Source: Paracoccaceae bacterium (GTDB lineage Bacteria; Pseudomonadota; Alphaproteobacteria; Rhodobacterales; Rhodobacteraceae). Taken from it: DNA of 64,000 bases. The notes beneath the pieces were generated by a model. It was not told the origin of the DNA, made no database searches, and was given only the letters and a program-made list of their open reading frames with translations. The position numbers were made by a program, and so were the translations under genes. Positions 56,223 through 64,000 of the stretch are shown one piece after another (positions within the stretch are counted from its first letter, which is position 1; every line of letters begins with the position of its first letter). The stretch spans positions 186,001 through 250,000 of the forward strand of contig JAHDXW010000001.1 of assembly GCA_023383015.1 (NCBI GenBank), in the 5' to 3' direction.

Positions 56223-57233
56223 TCAGACCGCGCGTGCGGGCGGGGGGACGTAGTGCGGCAGGGCGTCGGTGCGGATGCAGCGGACGACGCCACCGGCTGC
56301 GCGCGGGACGAGCGGCGGGGTGTCCTGCGAGCAGTCGGGGGCCCGCCACGGGCAGCGCGGGGCGAAGTGGCAGCCGGGCGGGGGGTCGACGGGGCTCGGC
56401 ACCCCGCCCTCGAGGATCAGTTCCTCGCGGGTTGCGGCGATCACCGGGTCGGGCACCGGCGCGGCCGAGAGCAGCGCCCGGGTGTAGGGATGCGCCGGCC
56501 GGCGGTAGATGTCCTCGGCGGGGGCCTCCTCGACGATGCGGCCGAGGTACATCACCGCAACCCGGTCGCTGACATGCTCCACCACCGCGAGGTCGTGCGA
56601 GATGAAGAGGTAGGAGACCCCGGTCTCGCGCTGCAGGTCCTGCAGGAGGTTGATGATCTGTGCCTGGATCGAGACGTCGAGGGCCGACACCGGCTCGTCG
56701 CAGACGATCAGCTTCGGCTCGAGCGCCAGTGCCCGGGCGATACCGATGCGCTGACGCTGGCCGCCGGAGAACTCGTGGGGGTAGCGGTCGACCCTGCTGG
56801 CCGCGAGGCCGACCTGATCGAGCAGCCGGGCGACGCGGCGGCGGCGTGCGGCGCGGTCGCCCTTGCGGTGGATGACAAGCGGCTCCTCGATGATCTCGCC
56901 CACCGTCATGCGCGGGTTCAGCGAGGCATAGGGGTTCTGGAAGACCATCTGCACCGACTCGCGGATCGGCAGCAGCGCACGGTCGTCGTGGCCGGATATG
57001 TCGCGCCCCTCGAGCAGGATGCGGCCGGCGGTCGGGGCGTCGAGGCGGGCGATCAGCCGCCCGAGCGTGGACTTTCCGCAGCCTGATTCGCCGACAAGCC
57101 CAAGCGTCTCTCCCCGGGCGACATCGAGATCGACGCCGTCCACGGCGCGAACGAAGCGCGGCGGCCCGAACAGCCGGCCGGGGGTGGGGAAGTGGCGCAC
57201 GAGGCCCCGGACACTGATCAGTGGGGCAGTCAT
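56223..57233 (-). CDS. ABC transporter ATP-binding protein (DppF-like)
   Basis: 336 residues. Walker [11 protein letters not shown]-loop [15 protein letters not shown], signature [15 protein letters not shown], Walker [13 protein letters not shown] and the H-loop [12 protein letters not shown] are intact; the C-terminal oligopeptide/dipeptide domain has HPYTRALL and CHFAPRCPW. Last gene of the six-gene minus-strand importer operon. ATG overlaps the preceding stop. Confidence 0.94.
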   Translation of the reverse strand: MTAPLISVRGLVRHFPTPGRLFGPPRFVRAVDGVDLDVARGETLGLVGESGCGKSTLGRLIARLDAPTAGRILLEGRDISGHDDRALLPIRESVQMVFQNPYASLNPRMTVGEIIEEPLVIHRKGDRAARRRRVARLLDQVGLAASRVDRYPHEFSGGQRQRIGIARALALEPKLIVCDEPVSALDVSIQAQIINLLQDLQRETGVSYLFISHDLAVVEHVSDRVAVMYLGRIVEEAPAEDIYRRPAHPYTRALLSAAPVPDPVIAATREELILEGGVPSPVDPPPGCHFAPRCPWRAPDCSQDTPPLVPRAAGGVVRCIRTDALPHYVPPPARAV

Positions 57234-58282
57234 CCCGGCCCGTCCACATGCAGCCAGCACCGCACCTGCCGTCCCGCCGGTCCGCCCGCGGGGGAAGCGA
57301 GCGGCGGTTCCGCGCGCCGGCAGCGGTCGTGCACCTCGGCGCAGCGGTCGGAGAAGCGGCAGCCGCGCGGAAGCGACAGGAGCGACGGCACCGCGCCGCG
57401 GATGGCCTGCAGCCGCCGGCGCCCGGCGACCCGGTCGGCGGCGGTGGGGATCGAGCGCATGAGCCCGCGGGTGTAGGGATGCAGCGGCGCGGCGAAGAGG
57501 TCGTGCACCTCGGCCTCCTCGACGACGACGCCGGCATACATCACCAGAACCCGCTGCGCCATCTTGGCGATCACCCCCAGGTCATGGGTGATGAAGACGA
57601 TCGAGGTGCCGATCTCGCGCTTGAGATCGTTCATCAGCCGCAGGATCTGCGCCTGGATCGTGACGTCGAGGGCGGTGGTGGGCTCGTCGGCCAGCATCAC
57701 CTTGGGCCGGCAGGCAAGCGCCATGGCGATCATCACCCGCTGGCGCATGCCACCCGAAAGCTGGTGGGGGAAGCTGCGGAAGCGCTCCTCGGGAAGGGGG
57801 ATCTGGACAGCCCGCAGCATCTCGACCGCCTGCGCCCGCGCCTCGGCCGACGAGACCGGCCGATGGACGCGGATGGCCTCCGTCAGCTGGTGGCCGATGC
57901 GGAAGACCGGGTTGAGCGAGGTCATCGGCTCCTGGAAGATCATCGACACGTGGTTGCCGCGGACATCGCGCATGGCCCGTTCGGACAGGCCGACGAGGTC
58001 GCCCACGCCGTCGACGCGGATGCGGCCCGCGTCGATGCGTCCGATCGGTCGCGGCAGCAGGCGCATGATCGAGAGCGCCGTCATGCTTTTTCCGCAGCCC
58101 GATTCGCCGACGATCCCCAGCGTCTCTCCGGCGCCGACGGAGAACGATATCCCGTCCACCGCCGGCACCCGGCCCTGGCGCAGATAGAGCCGCGTCACCA
58201 GCCCCTCGACCGACAGCACCGGCCGCGCCGGAGCGGCGGCCGGAGGCAGTGCGGTCGCGGCTGGTGCGGGCGCGGGGGTCAT
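57230..58282 (-). CDS. ABC transporter ATP-binding protein (DppD-like)
   Basis: 350 residues. Walker [12 protein letters not shown]-loop [17 protein letters not shown], signature [15 protein letters not shown], Walker [13 protein letters not shown] and [12 protein letters not shown]. The C-terminus ends with the CRFSDRCAE segment of peptide-type ATPases. An Ala/Pro-rich N-terminal 20 residues precede the domain. ATG 58282 overlaps the M19-like stop (ATGA), tying the putative hydrolase into the transport operon. Confidence 0.94.
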   Translation of the reverse strand: MTPAPAPAATALPPAAAPARPVLSVEGLVTRLYLRQGRVPAVDGISFSVGAGETLGIVGESGCGKSMTALSIMRLLPRPIGRIDAGRIRVDGVGDLVGLSERAMRDVRGNHVSMIFQEPMTSLNPVFRIGHQLTEAIRVHRPVSSAEARAQAVEMLRAVQIPLPEERFRSFPHQLSGGMRQRVMIAMALACRPKVMLADEPTTALDVTIQAQILRLMNDLKREIGTSIVFITHDLGVIAKMAQRVLVMYAGVVVEEAEVHDLFAAPLHPYTRGLMRSIPTAADRVAGRRRLQAIRGAVPSLLSLPRGCRFSDRCAEVHDRCRRAEPPLASPAGGPAGRQVRCWLHVDGPG

Positions 58283-59289
58283 CCGCCCCAGACCTCTCCG
58301 TAGACGCGCAACAGGTTGCCGCCCATGATCTTTTCCACCGCGTCGTCGGAATATCCGCGGGCCGAGAGGCCGTCGATCAGGTTGCCGGTCAGGGCGATCG
58401 TCTCGTAGCCCTTGGTGAAGCGCTGGTCGAAGGTGAACCAGTCGCCGAGCACCCCCGTCACCTCGGGGTAGATGCCGCGCGGCCCGAAGCTCGACTGCCA
58501 TTGCGCCTCGGTCTTGGCCTGTTCGGACAAGTCGCTGCCGAAGGCGACGTGGTCGATGCCGATCAGCTTCACCATGTAGTCGACATGGTCGTAGAAATCC
58601 TCGACCGTCGGGCGCCGGGCATGGCACAGCATCGGCGGCCAGAGCGTCAGCCCGACCGTGCCGCCGGTGGCGCCGACGGCGCGGATCTGCTCGTCGGGGA
58701 TGTTGCGCAGGCTGCCGTGCAGCGCCAGCGCGTTGGAGTGGCTGCAGATGACCGGCTGCCTGGACGCCTTCGCCGCGTCGATCGCGGTCCGGGCGCCGAC
58801 ATGAGAGAGGTCGACCAGCATCCGCGTCTCGTTCATCAGCGCGACCCATTCGTGGCCTTTCGCCGTCAGCCCGCCCTGGGGGCGCGCCAGTACGCCGGTG
58901 CCGAGCGCGTTCGGCTCCATGTAGGTGGGCTGGAAGATGCGCATGCCGATCCGCTGCATTACCCGCAGGAGCGGCAGGTCATGCTCGAGGAAGGTGGAGT
59001 TCTGCGCCCCGAGGATGATGCCCAGCCGGCCCTCGGCGGCGACCCGCCGGATGTCGGCGACCGAGGTGACAACCTCGGCGAGGTCGGCGTTGGCATGCAC
59101 CACCTCGAGCACGCGCGCCAGATCGCCCATCGAGGCGGCGAGGTCGTTGGCCGGGCGCATGGAGGTCAGGTTCAGCGCCCGGATGCGGCCGGCGAGCGTG
59201 CGTTCGAACTGGTCGCGGCGGAAGACCGCGCAGTTCAGCCCGTCAACCACCGGGGTGCCGCGCAGGCCGAGCGGTGCCGTCGTGTTCAT
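58279..59289 (-). CDS. M19 (renal dipeptidase)-family homologue with altered metal site
   Basis: 336 residues with the M19 TIM-barrel pattern. [12 protein letters not shown] (His163), ICSHSN (His184) and AFGSD (Asp253) correspond to the second-site ligands and catalytic region of renal dipeptidase. But the canonical DGHND is DGLNC (Leu18, Cys20), and the bridging-glutamate segment VEGGH is replaced by ILGAQN, so three first-site ligands are absent. It is coupled to the ABC genes: 45 bases after the DppC-like gene, overlapping the DppD-like one. GGAGGAG precedes the ATG. It may use a single metal or a different chemistry; its ligand is probably the transported compound (inference). Confidence 0.85.
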   Translation of the reverse strand: MNTTAPLGLRGTPVVDGLNCAVFRRDQFERTLAGRIRALNLTSMRPANDLAASMGDLARVLEVVHANADLAEVVTSVADIRRVAAEGRLGIILGAQNSTFLEHDLPLLRVMQRIGMRIFQPTYMEPNALGTGVLARPQGGLTAKGHEWVALMNETRMLVDLSHVGARTAIDAAKASRQPVICSHSNALALHGSLRNIPDEQIRAVGATGGTVGLTLWPPMLCHARRPTVEDFYDHVDYMVKLIGIDHVAFGSDLSEQAKTEAQWQSSFGPRGIYPEVTGVLGDWFTFDQRFTKGYETIALTGNLIDGLSARGYSDDAVEKIMGGNLLRVYGEVWGG

Positions 59290-59334
59290 GTCGTCTCCTC
59301 CTCATGCCCGGGGCGGCGGACGGCCGCGCCGGGG

Positions 59335-60243
59335 TCAGTCATGGCTCAGTTGCGGGTCGAGGGCATCGCGCAACTCGTCTCCGAGGAGGTTGAGCGCGAG
59401 CACGATCAGGGCGATCGCGATTCCGGGAAAGAGCGAGGCTGCCCAGGAGATCGAGAGGTAGTTCTTGCCGTCGTTGATCATCCCGCCCCAGGTCGGCGTC
59501 GGCGGCTGGACGCCGAGGCCGAGAAAGCTGAGCGTGGCCTCGAGCAGCACCATCCGCGCCAGTTCGAAGCTGGCGTAGACGATGATAGCCGACAGGATGT
59601 TGGGCAGGATGTGGTGAACGAGGATCCGGCTGCGCCCGGCACCGATGGAGCGCGCGGCATCGACATATTCGAGCCCCCGCACCGAAAGGACCGAACCGCG
59701 CACGATCCGCGCGAAGCGCGGCCAGGCCGACAGGCCCATCAGGATGATCAGGTTGGTGACCGAGGGGCCCAGAACCGCGACCAGCGCGATGACGAGCAGC
59801 ACGACCGGGAAGGCCAGCTGCATGTCGATGAGCCGCAGGATCACCGCATCGGTCGTGCCGCCGACAAAGCCCGCGAGCAACCCGGCCCAGATGCCGACCA
59901 CGGAGGCGATGAGGACGGCGAAGAAGCTGACGAGCAGGGTCACCCGGGCGCCGTGGATGATGCGCGAGAGGATGTCGCGGCCGAGATGGTCGGTCCCGAG
60001 CAGGTAGCCGTCGACCCCGCGGTCGAGGAAGGACGGCGGCCTGAGCCGGCGCACCAGGGACTGGGCATAAGCGTCCTGCGGCGAGAACAAGGCCGGAAAG
60101 AGGGCCCAGGCGATGAACAGCAGCAGGATCGCAAGGCCGAAGATCGCAGCCGGCTTGCGCATGAGCCGGCCGAAGACGAGGCCCCACTGACCGCGCGGGC
60201 GGGCGTCGGGGGCGGCGGGTGCAGGTGCGGGCTGGTCGGTCAT
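59335..60243 (-). CDS. Dipeptide-type ABC transporter permease (DppC-like)
   Basis: 302 residues. A proline/alanine-rich cytoplasmic N-terminus is followed by six helices. Family segments: LLGTDHLGRDILSRIIHGARVTL, the EAA loop DAARSIGAGRSRILVHHILPN and the C-terminal LEATLSFLGLGVQPPTPTWGGMI. Partner of the DppB-like permease encoded 6 bases upstream. The binding-protein gene, two genes upstream, is separated from the permeases by a stable hairpin. Confidence 0.94.
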   Translation of the reverse strand: MTDQPAPAPAAPDARPRGQWGLVFGRLMRKPAAIFGLAILLLFIAWALFPALFSPQDAYAQSLVRRLRPPSFLDRGVDGYLLGTDHLGRDILSRIIHGARVTLLVSFFAVLIASVVGIWAGLLAGFVGGTTDAVILRLIDMQLAFPVVLLVIALVAVLGPSVTNLIILMGLSAWPRFARIVRGSVLSVRGLEYVDAARSIGAGRSRILVHHILPNILSAIIVYASFELARMVLLEATLSFLGLGVQPPTPTWGGMINDGKNYLSISWAASLFPGIAIALIVLALNLLGDELRDALDPQLSHD

Positions 60244-60249
60244 CTGCCG

Positions 60250-61167
60250 CTACCGGTAGCCGATGCGGGGGTCGAGCACGGCATAGAGCAGGTCGACGAT
60301 GAGGTTCACGATGACGAAGATCAGCGCGAAGAAGAACACCACCGCCTGCACCACCGGGAAGTCGCGGGCATAGATGGCCTGCACGGCCAGCCGCCCGACC
60401 CCGGGCCAGGAGAACACCGTCTCGGTGACCACCACACCGCCGAGCAGGAAGCCCACCTGCAGCCCGATCACCGTGAGCACCGGGATGAAGGCGTTGCGCA
60501 GGGCATGCACCCAGACCACCGGCGCCTCGCCCAGCCCCTTGGCGCGCGCGGTGCGGACGTAATCCTGGTTCAGCACATCGAGCATGCACGAGCGGGTCGT
60601 GCGGGCGATCAGGGCCACCAGGCCGAGGGCGAGGGTGATTGCCGGCAGCGCCAGATGGGCCAGCGTGCCGCGCCCGCCGCTGGGCAGCCAGCCGAGCCAG
60701 ACGGCGAAGACGAGGATGGCGACAATTCCGAGGTAGAAGGACGGCACCGCCTGCCCGAACAGGCTCACGGCCCGGATGGCGACGTCGGCCGCGGTGTTGC
60801 GGCGGTAGGCGGCCACCACTCCCGCCGGAATGCCGACGGCGATCGCCAGCGCCATGGCTGCCATCGCCAGTTCGGTGGTGGCGCCGAGGCGGTCGGTGAC
60901 CAGCTTGACAGCCGGTTCGTGGAAGCGCAGCGAGTTTCCGAAGTCGCCCTGGAGCGCGTGCAGGCTGAAGACGTAGAACTGCACCCAGATCGGCCGGTCG
61001 AGGCCGTGCTTCTCGCGGAACAGCGCGCGCGCCTCGTCGGGCGTGTCGGGCGGCAGGATCAGGTCGGTCGGGTCGCCGCTGACATGGGTCAGCAGGAACG
61101 AGATCAGCAGGATGCCGGCGATCACGGGGACCGTCAGGACGATTCTCCGCAGGACGTATCGCAGCAT
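60250..61167 (-). CDS. Dipeptide-type ABC transporter permease (DppB-like)
   Basis: 305 residues, six helices. LRYVLRRIVLTVPVIAGILLI at the N-terminus, GDPTDLILPPDTPDEARALF, the large periplasmic loop, the EAA region RAKGLGEAPVVWVHALRNAFIP and GGVVVTETVFSWPGVG are all typical of DppB. First permease gene of the second importer. GGAG lies 7 bases before the ATG, next to the hairpin that follows the binding-protein gene. Confidence 0.94.
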   Translation of the reverse strand: MLRYVLRRIVLTVPVIAGILLISFLLTHVSGDPTDLILPPDTPDEARALFREKHGLDRPIWVQFYVFSLHALQGDFGNSLRFHEPAVKLVTDRLGATTELAMAAMALAIAVGIPAGVVAAYRRNTAADVAIRAVSLFGQAVPSFYLGIVAILVFAVWLGWLPSGGRGTLAHLALPAITLALGLVALIARTTRSCMLDVLNQDYVRTARAKGLGEAPVVWVHALRNAFIPVLTVIGLQVGFLLGGVVVTETVFSWPGVGRLAVQAIYARDFPVVQAVVFFFALIFVIVNLIVDLLYAVLDPRIGYR

Positions 61168-61187
61168 GCCGTGCTCCGGGGGGAGGC

Positions 61188-61211
61188 GCCGGGGGCCGCG
61201 CGGCCCCCGGC
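61188..61211 (-). terminator. Stable GC hairpin between binding-protein and permease genes
   Basis: A perfectly symmetric 22-base palindrome, arms CCGGGGGCC / GGCCCCCGG (61189-61197 and 61202-61210) around GCGC, extended by one G-C pair. It starts 10 bases after the binding-protein stop. No T tract follows, so it is better read as a partial terminator or a 3'-end stabiliser that raises binding-protein mRNA over the permease message, a common arrangement in ABC operons. Confidence 0.55.
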
Positions 61212-61220
61212 CGGGGGGGG

Positions 61221-62729
61221 TCAGCGCAGGGCGACGTCGTAGAAGAAGAACCGGCCGTCGCCCCGGGCGTGGGAGTTCTCGACCCGCGCCGAGGTGCCGA
61301 AGAAGTCGACCCCGCCGTAGAGGAAGATGATCGGCGCCTCATCGTACATGAGGGTCATGGCATCGCGGTAGATCTGGGCGCGCTTCTCGACGTCCATCTC
61401 CTGCTTGCCGGCGTCGATCAGCGCGTCGAGTTCGGGGTTGTTCAGGTAGGCGTAGCGCCAGCTCGAATGGTACTGCGACACCTGCAGGTCGGGGTCGTCC
61501 TGCGGCGCGAGGCCGACGAACGCCATCGGCTGCAGTTCCTTGGCGCGCAGCTGACGCAGGAACTCGCCGGGCTCGAGCACGACCATGTTGGTCCTGACAC
61601 CCACTTCCGCAAGCATGCCGGCCACCGCCTCGGACACCTCGCGGTCCTGGGCGTAGCGGCCCGAGGGGAACTTGAAGGTGATCTCGAATCCGTCTGGATG
61701 GCCGGCCTCGGCCAGCAGCGCCCGGGCACGGTCGGGGTCGTAGGCGTAGTCCTCGAGGTCGGGGTTGAAGCCGAGCTGGGGCTCGCGCAGAACCTGGCCG
61801 CGCAGCGGCACCCCGTAGCCGAACAGCAGGTTGTCGATGATCGCCTGCTTGTCGACGGCGTGGTTCAGCGCCTGGCGGACGCGCTTGTCGAGCAGCGGGC
61901 TGGCGTGCTCGGGCAGGGACGACAGGATCACCTGGTAGATGCGGTAGCTCGGGACGGCGACCAGCTTGAGGCCGTCCTGCCGCTCGACATCCAGCGCGGA
62001 GGCGACGGCGAGGTTCGCAGCGATGTGGTACTCACCGGTGGTCAGCCCGGCGGCACGGGAGATGTCGTCGGGCACCGGCCGCCAGACGATGCGGTCGATC
62101 CCCTCGGGCAGGGTGCCCCAGTAGTCGGGGTTCACGACCATCTCGAGCCGGTCGTCGCGCGCCCAGCTGTCGAACATGAACGGGCCGGTGCCGATCGGGC
62201 GCTGGCCGTAGGCCTCGAGCCCGACCTCGTTCCAGTAGCCGGGCGGCACGATGTAGAGCTGGCTGAGGGCAAGCCGGATCGGCGGGAAGGGATACTTGAG
62301 CCGCATCCGCACCGTCAGGTCGTCGACCTTCTCGACCGACTGGAACGGGTCGGACACCCGGGCGTAGGCCGGAGTCTTCGCCGGGTCGATGAAGACGTTG
62401 AAGCTGTGGACGACGGCGTCGGCATCCATCGGCTCGCCATTGGTGAAACGCACACCGGGGCGCAGCCGGACGAGGACGGTGGTGTTGTCCTCGAGCTCGT
62501 AGGATTCGGCCAGCAGCGGCTTGAACTCCTCGCCGTCGGGGTCGACCCAGAACAGCGCCTCGACGATGGCCGAGCCGGCATTGAGGTTGTCGGACGCCGT
62601 GGTGCCGTTGGGCCACAGCGTCTGGGGATCGAAGTTCTGTGCGACGACCAGCGTTTCCGCCGGTGCGCTGCCGATGGCAGCGGCACTGACGATCGCGGCT
62701 AGGGCGACACTGCGTAGGCTGCGGATCAT
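61221..62729 (-). CDS. ABC transporter substrate-binding protein, family 5
   Basis: 502 residues. Signal peptide (SVALAAIVSAAAIGSAPA) followed by ETLVVAQNFDPQTLWPN, the family-5 start. LLAESYELEDNTTVLVRLRPGVRFTNGEPMDA, RPIGTGPFMFDSW and RQALNHAVDKQAIIDNLLFG are the conserved core; the C-terminus contains NNPELDALIDAGKQEMD. It binds the importer's ligand in the periplasm. ATG 62729 has GGGAGGAA upstream. Divergent from the XRE-cupin regulator across a 206-base AT-rich region. Confidence 0.93.
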   Translation of the reverse strand: MIRSLRSVALAAIVSAAAIGSAPAETLVVAQNFDPQTLWPNGTTASDNLNAGSAIVEALFWVDPDGEEFKPLLAESYELEDNTTVLVRLRPGVRFTNGEPMDADAVVHSFNVFIDPAKTPAYARVSDPFQSVEKVDDLTVRMRLKYPFPPIRLALSQLYIVPPGYWNEVGLEAYGQRPIGTGPFMFDSWARDDRLEMVVNPDYWGTLPEGIDRIVWRPVPDDISRAAGLTTGEYHIAANLAVASALDVERQDGLKLVAVPSYRIYQVILSSLPEHASPLLDKRVRQALNHAVDKQAIIDNLLFGYGVPLRGQVLREPQLGFNPDLEDYAYDPDRARALLAEAGHPDGFEITFKFPSGRYAQDREVSEAVAGMLAEVGVRTNMVVLEPGEFLRQLRAKELQPMAFVGLAPQDDPDLQVSQYHSSWRYAYLNNPELDALIDAGKQEMDVEKRAQIYRDAMTLMYDEAPIIFLYGGVDFFGTSARVENSHARGDGRFFFYDVALR

Positions 62730-62832
62730 GAGGTTCCTCCCTCGGGCGATGGACCGCTGACGCTTCGCGCCGCCGGCTGAACCGGGCATCGGTGGCCGTC
62801 GACGGAAATCGACAGTGGCAATGTTATGCGGA

Positions 62833-62861
62833 TTCGGTGAATTTACAAACCGAAATTTCAC
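62833..62861. promoter_or_regulatory. Candidate operator in the divergent regulatory region
   Basis: Two overlapping inverted repeats lie on the -35 region: TTCGGT-N10-ACCGAA (62833-62838 / 62849-62854, perfect) and GTGAATTT / AAATTTCAC (62837-62844 / 62853-62861, one base offset). Probable binding site of the XRE-cupin protein, controlling both directions. Confidence 0.45.
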
Positions 62862-62870
62862 GAATACAAT
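62842..62870 (+). promoter_or_regulatory. Sigma-70 promoter of the XRE-cupin regulator gene
   Basis: TTTACA (62842-62847), exactly 17 bases, TACAAT (62865-62870): five of six matches in each box, striking in this genome. Transcription would begin near 62877. On the minus strand TTGTAA, 16 bases, TAACAT overlaps the same island and is a plausible promoter for the binding-protein gene. Confidence 0.65.
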
Positions 62871-62924
62871 GCAACCGTCGGCATCGTTCAGACATGGGCG
62901 AGTGCGGGGTGCGTTCTTCATGGG

Positions 62925-62930
62925 GGAGGG
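62925..62930 (+). promoter_or_regulatory. Ribosome binding site deciding the regulator start
   Basis: GGAGGG ends 5 bases before GTG 62936. Neither the ATG at 62894 nor the one at 62951 has such a site, so GTG 62936 is the preferred start. Confidence 0.6.
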
Positions 62931-62935
62931 ACTGC

Positions 62936-63544
62936 GTGCCCAACGGATCGATGGAGCCACCACGCCGCCCCGGCCGATCGGACGGCACCGACCTCGCGGT
63001 CGGAGAGCGTGTCCGCCAGATGCGCAAGGCCCGCGGCGCCTCGCTGAAGGATGTCGCCGGGCGCGCGGGGATGTCGGTCGGCCTGCTGAGCCAGATCGAG
63101 CGCGGCCTGTCCTCGGCCTCGGTGCGGGCCCTGGCACGCATCGCCGAGGCGCTGAACGTCAGCATCGCCGATGTCTTTCCGGTCGAACCGGAGGGCAGCG
63201 ATCCGCTGCGCGTCGTGGCCAGCGCGAAGGAGCGCCAGCGCGTCGCGTTCGGTGACAGCGGCGTGACCAAGGAACTCATCACCCCGTTCCAGCAGATACC
63301 GGCGCTGAACATCTACATCATCACGCTGGAGCCCGGGGGCTCGTCGGGCGGCGAGCCCTACGCCCACAGCGGCGAGGAGGCCGGCTATGTCATCGAGGGC
63401 GGGATCGAGCTGATCGTCGACGGCCGCAGGCACATCCTTGGCGAGGGTGACAGCTTCCGCTTCTCCAGCCGACGCCTGCACCAGTTCCGCAATGCCGGCG
63501 ACCGCACCGCGCGGGCGCTGTGGGTCAACTACCGCGAGGGCTGA
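62936..63544 (+). CDS. XRE-family transcriptional regulator with cupin domain
   Basis: 202 residues from GTG 62936. The N-terminal helix-turn-helix (about 23-78) reads VGERVRQMRKARGASLKDVA and GMSVGLLSQIERGLSSASVRALARIAEAL. A C-terminal cupin_2 domain (about 130-195) has YAHSGEEAGYVIEGGIELIVDG and GEGDSFRFSSRRLHQFRNAG, the small-molecule sensor of PuuR/SutR-like regulators. It sits between the importer operon and the second M19-like gene and probably controls both; ligand unknown. Confidence 0.92.
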   Translation: MPNGSMEPPRRPGRSDGTDLAVGERVRQMRKARGASLKDVAGRAGMSVGLLSQIERGLSSASVRALARIAEALNVSIADVFPVEPEGSDPLRVVASAKERQRVAFGDSGVTKELITPFQQIPALNIYIITLEPGGSSGGEPYAHSGEEAGYVIEGGIELIVDGRRHILGEGDSFRFSSRRLHQFRNAGDRTARALWVNYREG

Positions 63545-63586
63545 GCCGGCGCGGCGCACCCCAAACCTGCCCGAAAGGACCATGCC

Positions 63587-64000
63587 ATGAACGCTTCCCC
63601 CCCGCCAAGCCTGACGGTCGACGGCCTGAACTGCGCCGCGGTCTCGCGCGAGCAGGTGCTGCGCACCCTCCAGGGCGGGGTGACCACGCTGAACCTGACC
63701 GCCGCCTCGCCCTTCGTGGGGCTTGCCGCGACGCTGGTGGAGATCGAGCGCAACCGTGCCCGGATCGAGGCGATGGCCGACATCGCCACCGTCGTCACCA
63801 GCGTCGCCGAGATCGACGCGGCGGCTGCCGCCGGCCGGCTGGGTTTCATCCTCGGAACCCAGAACTCGGTGATGGTCGCCGAGGATCTGGGCCTGCTCGC
63901 GGTGCTGCACCGGCTTGGCGTGCGCATCCTGCAGCCCACCTACAACGACCGCACCCCGTTCGGCTGCGGCGCCCCTTTCGAGGGCGATGACGACGGCGGC
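63587..64000 (+). CDS. Second M19-family homogue with altered metal site, partial
   Basis: The first 138 codons, open to the right edge. The product has VDGLNCAAVSREQVLRTLQG at residues 11-30, then TTLNLT, IATVVTSVAEIDAAAAAGRLGFILGTQNS and RILQPTYND. These align closely with the M19-like protein at 58279-59289, including the DGLNC and ILG(A/T)QN replacements of canonical metal-ligand segments, so the two are paralogues. It starts 42 bases after the regulator stop, with AAAGGA upstream. The C-terminal histidines are outside the window. Whether it acts on the same compound is unknown. Confidence 0.82.
   Translation, partial: MNASPPPSLTVDGLNCAAVSREQVLRTLQGGVTTLNLTAASPFVGLAATLVEIERNRARIEAMADIATVVTSVAEIDAAAAAGRLGFILGTQNSVMVAEDLGLLAVLHRLGVRILQPTYNDRTPFGCGAPFEGDDDGG

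Overview
The window is a visibly very GC-rich stretch of bacterial chromosome, densely coded on both strands, with no intergenic gap over 300 bases, no tRNA or rRNA gene, and no recognisable insertion sequence, prophage or CRISPR array. Gene content and order point to an alphaproteobacterium of the Rhodobacterales (Rhodobacteraceae/Paracoccaceae type). The main pointers are the aa3 oxidase cluster ctaC-ctaB-small ORF-ctaG-ctaE-SURF1 followed by thrC and an M16 peptidase, the secA/parvulin/argJ/mutT block, a pyridoxamine-pyruvate transaminase of the Mesorhizobium type, and an ALDH16-type fused aldehyde dehydrogenase next to deoC. This placement is inferred from gene families, not from a database search.

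Left part (1-9.3 kb): the end of a VOC ring-cleaving-dioxygenase-like gene, a hot-dog thioesterase that collides tail to tail with ubiG, and a plus-strand run pip - ppaT - five-gene dipeptide-type ABC transporter. From 9.2 to 14.8 kb lies the rimP-nusA-ylxR-infB transcription/translation operon, with a promoter and a hairpin/T-tract in its leader. From 14.8 to 22 kb are a 53-residue protein gene, mutT, argJ with an unusual N-terminal extension, a secreted parvulin, and divergent secA with a secreted protein of unknown function.

Middle (22-43 kb): deoC plus ALDH16 (deoxyribose catabolism), an M20 amidohydrolase, a GNAT and a flavodoxin, then a purine-salvage group mtnP - cpdB - apt with two unknown membrane/secreted proteins. 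After these come an FAD oxidoreductase, a RimJ-like GNAT, an M16 peptidase, thrC, and the cytochrome c oxidase assembly/structural cluster on the minus strand. Divergent from ctaC are tldD, dprA (with a CtrA-like box upstream) and asd (with two palindromes upstream).

Right part (46-64 kb): a small secreted protein, an AbrB-type membrane protein, a CysQ/IMPase-like phosphatase overlapping tldE/pmbA, a DUF2125-like protein, an HNH protein, a flavoprotein, an EamA exporter, an SDR and a GST. The last 8 kb hold a second dipeptide-type ABC operon with an embedded M19 'dipeptidase' homologue. It is divergent from an XRE-cupin regulator that is followed by a second M19 homologue cut by the window edge. 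Both homologues have lost the same canonical metal ligands (DGHND has become DGLNC), which makes this cluster the most interesting part of the window.
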